Both the position numbers and the translations under genes were made by a program. Positions 1-5,900 of a stretch of DNA of 10,317 nucleotides are shown piece by piece. The number at the start of each line of letters is the position of its first letter. Position 1 is the first letter of the stretch. A model generated the notes under the pieces. It was not told the DNA's origin, searched no databases, and was given only the letters and a program-made list of their open reading frames with translations. Location: the NCBI GenBank assembly GCA_026770585.1, contig MU646354.1, positions 974,190 through 984,506 on the forward strand, read 5' to 3'. Source of the DNA: Baffinella frigidus (lineage: Eukaryota > Cryptophyceae > Cryptomonadales > Baffinellaceae).

Positions 1-53
<53 letters not shown>
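1..53. repeat. (GT)n(GA)n microsatellite
   Basis: A simple tract of GT then GA dinucleotides. It lies on the donor side of the copy-a exon within the Hsp70-like gene. Confidence 0.95.
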
Positions 54-56
<3 letters not shown>

Positions 57-57
57 C

Positions 58-90
58 GTCGAAGGCGACGAGCTTCGGCCGTGAGATCGC
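58..90 (-). other. Hsp70-like exon 3, copy a (33 nt)
   Basis: This is the most downstream copy in the gene's orientation. It has the same 11 residues and phase, with cgcag acceptor and GAC|gtgact donor. Codon variants: ATC, TCA, CGG, AAG, GTC, GCC. The intron flank on its acceptor side (111-171) is a close repeat of the flank of copy d (1033-1091), so copies a and d arose by a duplication that included intron sequence. Confidence 0.5.
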
Positions 91-291
91 CTGCGAGGAG
101 AGAGAGAGGATTCATTCGGCGACACACCCGTGGTACAAAGTGGGGATTTCCAAAGGATCAAAATACCTAGGGCTCCTATGACCAAAATGTCCTAGGATTT
201 TGGCCTACGGTAGGAGGTCCGTCCATTTTCCTACCCAGGAGCTGTTTCACGTCGAAGGCCACGAGTTTCGGCCGTGAGATCGCCTGCGAGG

Positions 292-322
<31 letters not shown>

Positions 323-1808
323 GGGAGAGAGAGAGGAGAGAGAGAGAGAGAGGGAGAGAGAGAGAGAGGGAGAGAGAGAGAGAGTGAGTGTGTGTGTGTG
401 AGAGAGAAAGCGAGCGGGAGAGCCCTTTCTTCAAACGAACGCACTTTTCCAGTGAACGTCCGGCAACGATCGCCCACACCCCTAGCCCTCCGAAGCGAAG
501 CAGTTTCATAGGCTAACGGCCTGGAAATGGGGTAGTTAGGCATACGGTATTGCCTAGAACCTCCTACCGTAGGCCGAGGGATCCTAGGACCAAAACGTCT
601 CGGCCTACGGTAGGAGGTCCTAGGCCATGCCGTAGGCCTAACTACCCCATTTTCAGGCCATTGCCCTATTAAGTTAGATCGGTTCAGTCCCCCGCTTTGT
701 GAAACAGCTTCACGTCGAATGCCACGAGCTTCGGACGCGAGATCGCCTGCGAGGAGAGAGAGAGAGGGAGAGAGAGAGAGGGAGAGGGAGAGAGAGAGAG
801 AGAGAGGGAGAGAGAGAGAGTGGATGAGAGATAGAGCGAGCGGGAGAGCCGCCTGAGGAGAGAGAGAGAGAGGCATTTGTTAATCTCTCACTTCAGGCCT
901 GGCGATAGAGAGAACGAGAGAGAGCGAGAGAGCGAGAGAGCGAGAGAGCGAGAGAGCGAGCGAGAGAGAGAGAGTTCACGTCGAAGGCCACGAGTTTCGG
1001 ACGCGAAATCGCCTGCGAGGAGAGAGAGAGATGACTCATTCGGCGACACACTCCTGGTTCAAAGTGGTGATTTCCAAAGGATCAAAACACCTTTCTTGGG
1101 AGGGCTTGCTGCGAGTTGAAGGCACGCTCTAAATCTACCATACCTTCATAGGGAAACGACCCGGAATTAGGGTAGTTTATCCTACGGGTTCCCTACCGTA
1201 GGAAGAGGGGCTCCTAGGACCTGGTCCTAGGAGACCTATCTCCTACGGTAGGCCTGGTCCCAGGAGAACGACGAGTTTCGGAGGGCTGGTTGAGGGTTGA
1301 GGGCACCCTCTAAAGTTACCATACCTTCATAGGGAAACTCCCGGAAAGTTGGGTAGTTTCCCTACGGAATTAGGTAGGACCTAGCTACCGTAGGCCGTAG
1401 GGCTCCTAGGACCTCCTTTCCTACGAGCCCTCGGCCTACTGTAGGAGGTCCTAGGCAATGCCGTAGGCGAAACTACCTTCATTTTCGGGAGTTTTACGAC
1501 TAACCTGCGCAGCCGCTGCTTCCCCAACCACAGTCCCGGTGTCGAAGAACCCGACGAAGGACGGGGTCGAGAAGTTGCCGCTGTCGTCGCTGAGCAACCG
1601 CGTGTGCCCGTCATGGTGTAGCGCGACGCGGCAGAAGTGAGCCCCTGGAAGGTCGGGTGCGGGGATCTCAGCATAGCGCGTCCTCTCGCTCCGGGTTCTT
1701 GAAAAGGGATTGGCTATTTTTCGCCGCGCTAAGGGTTCATGGTGGAGGGCGCAGAGCACCGATGTCGATGCCGATCGCGGAGGTCGCCACGTCTCTGCCT
1801 GCCGCCAT
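58..1808 (-). CDS. Hsp70-superfamily chaperone, 5' part of a split gene (partial)
   Basis: This is the N-terminus of the actin-like ATPase domain of an Hsp70/Hsp110-type chaperone, which normally binds ATP and helps fold client proteins. Exon 1 (1760-1808) encodes a start Met and the phosphate-1 strand IGIDIG. Exon 2 (1505-1644) continues AHFCRVALHHDG and then DDSGNFSTPSFVGF and GEAAAAQ, colinear with the family's ND-x-GN-x-x-TPS-x-VAF and G-x-AAKNQ motifs. A 33-nt exon 3, in four copies, encodes AISRPKLVAFD, matching the family segment that ends in N-P-x-N-T-V-F-D. Junction phases agree: exon 1 leaves one G, exon 2 supplies GG. Exons 2 and 3 meet in phase 0. The usual two Thr after DLG are replaced by Ala-His, as in divergent Hsp110/HSPA14-like members, so ATPase activity is uncertain. 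About 74 residues lie in the window; the remainder is to the left. Family assignment is firm, subfamily is not. Confidence 0.82.
111..171. repeat. Intron direct repeat shared with 1033-1091
   Basis: The two segments share cattcggcgacacac and gatttccaaaggatcaaaa with only a few changes between them. Each lies just beside a (GA)n tract and a 33-nt exon copy, marking the extent of the exon duplication. Confidence 0.8.
170..235. mobile_element. Degraded family A palindrome fragment
   Basis: It contains the family core (cctaggattttggcctacgg and gtaggaggtcc) but lacks the normal ends. It lies between exon copies a and b. Confidence 0.6.
251..283 (-). other. Hsp70-like exon 3, copy b (33 nt)
   Basis: It encodes the same 11 residues in phase 0/0 between cgcag acceptor and GAC|gtgaaa donor. 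Codon variants: ATC, TCA, CGG, AAA, GTG, GCC. A roughly 110-base (CT)n-rich tract (minus strand) leads into the acceptor. It cannot be told from sequence alone whether it is spliced in, is an alternative exon, or is skipped. Confidence 0.5.
284..415. repeat. (GA)n-rich tract, (CT)n on the gene strand
   Basis: The tract is GA dinucleotides with GGGA interruptions and a short TGTG stretch. Read on the minus strand it is an uninterrupted pyrimidine run directly before the acceptor of exon copy b. Translations through it are Ser-Leu repeats and not real proteins. Confidence 0.95.
509..668. mobile_element. 160-bp palindromic MITE family A, copy 1
   Basis: The ends are TAGGCTAACGGCCTGG and CAGGCCATTGCCCTA, with inverted arms of about 70 bases meeting at a short centre around 590. 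TA at both ends fits a TA target duplication as made by Tc1/mariner-type transposases. No coding capacity; non-autonomous. It lies in the intron between exon copies b and c of the Hsp70-like gene. Confidence 0.85.
714..746 (-). other. Hsp70-like exon 3, copy c (33 nt)
   Basis: It has the same 11 residues, phase, acceptor (cgcag) and donor (gtgaag) as the other copies. Codon variants: ATC, TCG, CGT, AAG, GTG, GCA. Upstream on the minus strand lies a long (CT)n tract that could act as its polypyrimidine tract. An intact 160-bp palindromic element (509-668) sits between this copy and copy b. Confidence 0.5.
747..974. repeat. (GA)n-rich tracts
   Basis: GA/GGGA tracts at about 753-830 and 858-872 and GAGC-type repeats at about 908-974 surround the exon copies c and d. 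No gene is seen in the interruptions. Confidence 0.9.
980..1012 (-). other. Hsp70-like exon 3, copy d (33 nt)
   Basis: This copy lies nearest to exon 2. It encodes AISRPKLVAFD in phase 0/0, flanked by cgcag acceptor and GAC|gtgaac donor. A short (CT)n polypyrimidine tract precedes it on the minus strand. Codon variants relative to the other copies: ATT, TCG, CGT, AAA, GTG, GCC. The intron back to exon 2 is 492 bases and holds two degraded copies of the 160-bp palindrome. Confidence 0.6.
1033..1091. repeat. Intron direct repeat shared with 111-171
   Basis: This is the partner of the repeat at 111-171, beside exon copy d instead of copy a. Confidence 0.8.
1149..1265. mobile_element. Degraded family A-like palindrome
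   Basis: It begins TAGGGAAACGACCCGG and contains an inverted core of CCTACCGTAGG and CTCCTACGGTAGG around cctaggacctggtcctagg. Its left flank (about 1096-1150) repeats at about 1281-1330, so this and the next element were tandemly duplicated together. Confidence 0.7.
1330..1496. mobile_element. Family A-like palindrome next to a splice donor
   Basis: The ends are TAGGGAAACTCCCGG and CGGGAGTTTTA. The interior carries the shared core (CCTAGGACCTCC, CTCGGCCTAC, GGTCCTAGGCAATGCCGTA). Its right end lies 8 bases inside the Hsp70-like exon 2 donor at 1504, so the element forms the start of that intron. This is the arrangement expected of an intron-making element, although the exact age cannot be read here. 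Confidence 0.7.
1505..1644 (-). other. Hsp70-like exon 2
   Basis: The acceptor is ccttccag just before 1644 and the donor is CAG|gttagt at 1504, a strong consensus. Two bases complete a Gly codon, followed by 46 codons covering the first beta-hairpin and the D-x-G-N-x-x-TPS strand of the nucleotide-binding domain. The reading frame stays open into the neighbouring palindromic element, but similarity to Hsp70 stops exactly at the donor, which supports the splice site. Confidence 0.8.
1760..1808 (-). other. Hsp70-like exon 1 with start codon
   Basis: The exon has 16 codons plus one base. The ATG is at 1808-1806 (minus strand), in the context TTGCG-ATG-GCG. It encodes MAAGRDVATSAIGIDIG, the glycine being completed by exon 2. 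The donor follows at 1759 (G|gtgctc). The Met was chosen because it is the only in-frame Met just upstream of the phosphate-1 strand, and it gives a normal short Hsp70 leader with no signal peptide, implying a cytosolic or nuclear protein. The intron to exon 2 is 115 bases (1645-1759). Confidence 0.75.
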
Positions 1809-2168
1809 CGCAACTCTCCTCCGAGCACGTACAACTTCGAGAGGTCAGAAATTGGCCCAGAACGTCCCTTGACGGGGGAAACCGCCAGGGATGCCTGGGA
1901 GAATTGGTCGCCACCAAAATATCTCCAGATTGAGAGCGTGCGAAGGATCCAACACAGGGGAGGGGGTGCTGGGAGCGGATGGGAAATCGCCCCCCGAAGT
2001 TTTTCAACGGCGGCGGGGAACTCCGCCAACACAGAGGGACGGGCCACTTTAGAGCTGAAAGTTGACAGCAGAGTCATTTTTTTTGAACCAAAAGCCACAA
2101 ACTTTTGAAACGGCAGTCCAACAACACCTCAGCACATCGCTCATCGCGGGTTGATCTTGAAAGATCCA
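1809..2168. promoter_or_regulatory. Divergent intergenic region
   Basis: About 360 bases separate the proposed start codons of the minus-strand Hsp70-like gene and the plus-strand poly-Q gene, so it presumably carries both promoters. I see no convincing TATA box and no clear tandem heat-shock element (alternating GAA/TTC). A T8 run lies at about 2077. The boundary with the poly-Q gene depends on the low-confidence first exon. Confidence 0.4.
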
Positions 2169-2299
2169 ATGGACGGCAATCGCACGCCCCTCTCGCCCCA
2201 GCGGCAGAACCTTCCGCAGCCCGAAGGCCTGCGCCAGAAGAATGTGCCGCCCCGTCCCCGCCCTATTCGCATCATTGTCGTTTCAAACATTCGAAAGAC
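2169..2299 (+). other. Candidate first exon of the poly-Q gene
   Basis: ATG at 2169 (context gatccaATGGAC) opens a frame rich in Pro, Gln and Arg with mostly G/C third bases, including [19 protein letters not shown] and [13 protein letters not shown]. The donor proposed is AAGAC|gtgtcc at 2300, leaving two bases that are completed by the single base of the next exon. This is supported only by codon character and phase, so the gene might instead start at the Met at 2642. Confidence 0.4.
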
Positions 2300-2802
2300 G
2301 TGTCCCAGCTTGTCCCTGCTGCCGAAGTGCGCATCCAGGCCGTGCGAGCCACCAGGATCGTGATTCGGAGAGTTTGTCATGACTCGAGTGGGGCCTGAAA
2401 TGCGAGGGGAGGTTTGGGCTGTTCATGTTGACGACAGATTCCGAGGTGCTTGGCAAGGAGATGCCAACGAAAGGCTGGCTCTTTTCTTTTCTACTGACCT
2501 CTCTGCAGAGCTTCTCTTGCGGATAAACCCACCACAGTCCCTCCAAGTCCCTGCTGTGGCTCCTGTCACCGATCGATGCGAACCGGTCATCCTGAACCCC
2601 TGCACCGTGTGCAGGGGCAGCAGCACATCGCGGCGCGCCACATGAGCCAGCACCCCCAGCAGAACCAGCAGCAGATGCAGTCCCCGATGCAGATGCAGCG
2701 CCAGCAACAGCAGATGCACCCGATGCAGCAGCGCCAACAGCAGCAGCAGCAGCACTCCACGATCCAGCAGCCGAACCAGCGCCAGCAGCACCCGATCCAT
2801 CC

Positions 2803-2856
<54 letters not shown>

Positions 2857-2907
2857 CCAACACCAGCACCAGCACCAGCACCAGCCGATCCAGCACCACC
2901 ACCAGCC

Positions 2908-2952
<45 letters not shown>

Positions 2953-5900
2953 CTCGGCCGCCACGGCCCCCGCAGGCCCGCAGCTGCTCCACAAGGCGAT
3001 CAAGGCGGGGGTTCCCATGAAGCGTCCGTCGTCGATCTTCGGGCCGGCGCTCCCGTTCTCGCCGGCGCCGCTCAAGGTCTGCCACGAGCCCTTGGAGGAG
3101 CCTCAAATAGTGCCCCGGGCCGTTTTCGATTTGCCTTGGATCGAGGTCAAAAGTGACCCCGATCCAAGGTGAAATCGAGGACCTTCGAGGGCACTGTTTG
3201 AGCCACGTAGGATGGCTGGTGGTACCTCTGCCTCACGCGGGTTGACTGTCACACGATTCTCAAGTTTGATAGGGTAACGGCCTGAAAATGGGGTAGTTAG
3301 GCCTACGGCATTGCCTAGGACCTCCTACGGTAGGCCGAGACTTTTTGGTCCTAGGATCCCTCGGCCTACGGTAGGAGGTCCTAGGCAATGCCGTATGCCT
3401 AACTACCCCATTTCCAGGTCGTTAGCCTATGAAGTTGGCGTGATGCGCGGTGCAAACCTGTCAACGTGCGAGCGGGAAAGAGGGCTCGCCAAATTGGCGA
3501 GCCCCAATAGAATGAGACAGAGCTACAAGGTGAGGTTGTGAACCCTGAACCCTGAACCCTGAACCATGAGACAAACCCTTTGAACTCCCTCATTCCCACC
3601 CCCAGCATTCTCGCGGTAATTTATTGACGTGTGTGGCAGCTAGGAAGTCGAGATTCCTGCTTCTAGAAATGTAAGATTCCTGCTTCTAGATTCCTGCTTC
3701 TAGTAAGATTCCTGCTTCTAACAATCCCCAGGAGGCATGAGTCCGCGCTGTCCATGCCTGCCCCCTTTCCGTATTACGCTCGATACAGGTCCTCAATGGG
3801 ATTTCTCCATATCCTAACCGACAAGTACATATTCCATAGGACCCTACCGTAGGACATCCGTTGTGGAATCTTCTTCTTCTTCTTCCGTATTACTCTCGAT
3901 ACAGGTCCTAAATGAGGCCCTTGAGCCTTGCGTTGAGTGATCTCAAAGTCTATGAGCCTTAAGAAACGGGCCCGCCCCAGAGACAAGTAGTGTTGTACCC
4001 TAAACCTTAAACCTTCAACTGACGAAAGTGGGTACAGCACTACTTGTCTCTGAGGCGGGCCCGTCTCAACTTCCCTTTCCACGGGAAGTTGCAGGACAGG
4101 CCACTCCGCGTGCTCCTAAACTTAGCTCCTTACTTACTTAGGGCATAGTAAATTTAATTAGTTAGGGCATAGTAAATTCAATTAGGCCTCCTAACTAAAT
4201 GAACACGCCGATTAGGGAAGTGATTCAGAGATCTTTCGAGAGGAACTGACGTCGTGCCTGCCCCCCCCCGCAGCTGCGGCAGGCGCGAACAAACCACGTC
4301 CCAAGAGGTCCTAGGCAGGTCCTAGGGCCCTACGGTTTGCGTATGAGCCTACTGGAAGAGGACGGGAGGGGGGGGGGGGCTTACGTCGTGCTTACGTTGG
4401 ACAGGACACCCCGCGTGCTCCTAACACCTAGCTCTGCCCGAGTTTTATTCTGGCGCGTCCTTAAAATTATTCAAGAGCAGGAATCCAGTACAAAAAGGTG
4501 GATAGAAAGCCTTTAGGACGAGCCAGTATATAACTATAACTGACGTCGTGCCTGGACCCCGCAGCTGCGCCAAGCGGCGCCGCTCTCCCCCTCGGCACCT
4601 AACCTGCGAACCGTAGTGGTGTGTGCTGTAGGCTGAGGTGTGGGGGGTGTAGGGCGTAGGGTGCAGGGTGCAGGGTACAGGACAACCACTGACGTCGTGC
4701 CTGCCCCCCCGCAGCTGCACCAAGTGGCGCCGCTCTCCCCCTCGGCGCTCCCCACCCTCGAAGAAGTCTACTCCCTCGCCGCCGACAAAGACGCCGACAA
4801 ATCCGTCTACTCGGACTACCCCGCGTACTCCGACTACCCTCCGCCTCCCTCCTCCCACCCTCCTCCCCCCACCCTCTCCGACTACCAGCACGCCCCAGCC
4901 CCGGCGGCCCGCAAGGACTACCCTCCTGTCGCGGACTACCCGCTCGCGCCGGCCCAGGTAGCGGCCCTCAAGGCCGCCCCTCCGGCGCCTGCTCTAGCTC
5001 TGGCGCCCCAGGTGCGACTCGCGCAGCCGTCTTCTCGGCTCAAACTTATCCGGGGAAACCTATTTTTCTTTCATTTGATGTCAACGTAAATTACTACACA
5101 AATGTTTTAATATTACTAATAAGAACGAACTGTGTAGTAATTTTCGTTGCCATCAAATGAAAGAAAAATAGGTTTCCCTGGATAAAAACTGTTTCCACGT
5201 GATGAAGTCTGGCGGTGGCCCCCGCGCCCCAGATGCCCCTCCCACGCCCGCCCGCTACCACACAGCGGGCTTTTGGAGGGATGTTCCGCCTGATTCGGGC
5301 CATCTTTCCGTTGCCTTGTCTGTGGGAAACCCCCCATATGTCCCTACGGATTGCCTACCGTAGGGTCCTAGGCCTACCGTAGGGTCCTAGGCCTACCGTA
5401 GGGTCCTAGGCCTACCGTAGGATCCTAGGCCTACCGTAGGGTCCTAGGCCTACCATAGGGTCCTAGGCCTACCGTAGGGTCCTAGGCCTGCCGTAGGGTC
5501 CTAGGCCTACCGTAGGGTCCTACCGCCGCCCTCACGACGCCCGCCCCGGCCGCGGCGCTCAAGGCCGCGCCTCCGGCCCCTGCTCTTATCTCAAATAAAC
5601 ACTTCTAGAAGCCGTTTTCCTAAAGTCAATTCCCCTACAAATTCGTCAACTTATGCGTAGCTCTGGCGCTGGCCCCCGCGCCCCAGGTGCCCGTCCCACC
5701 CCCGATAAGTACAGGGATCCATACCCCGAGCACAGTCACACGTTCATGCTGGTACACCCTGCACCCTACACCCTACACCCTGCACCCTTCACCCTACACC
5801 CTACACCCTAAACACTACTGATCACTGCCAAAAGTTGATGCTGGTGCTGGCTCCCTAGCTCTGCCTGAGGTTTATCATGGCTCGTCCTTGAAACTATTTC

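Noticed and set aside
231-876. Ser-Leu-rich and Arg-Glu-rich open frames over the GA tracts (both strands)
   Set aside because: They are translations of (GA)n/(CT)n microsatellite and palindromic elements. Only the embedded 33-nt segments look coding.
1710-2108. Plus-strand frame over the Hsp70-like exon 1 region
   Set aside because: It overlaps the antisense of a well-supported Hsp70 start and has no recognisable motif.
2423-3106. Minus-strand Leu-rich and Cys-rich frames opposite the poly-Q exon
   Set aside because: These are antisense shadows of CAG repeats. The plus strand has the better codon character and splice signals.
3311-3541. Plus-strand frame over the 160-bp element
   Set aside because: It is made of the palindrome arms; equivalent frames occur in every copy and show no protein constraint.
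5354-5524. CRISPR-like array
   Set aside because: The 19-bp units are directly abutting without spacers, in a eukaryotic intron.
5756-5815. Chromosome end (telomere)
   Set aside because: Heptamers are degenerate, short and internal, with unique sequence on both sides.
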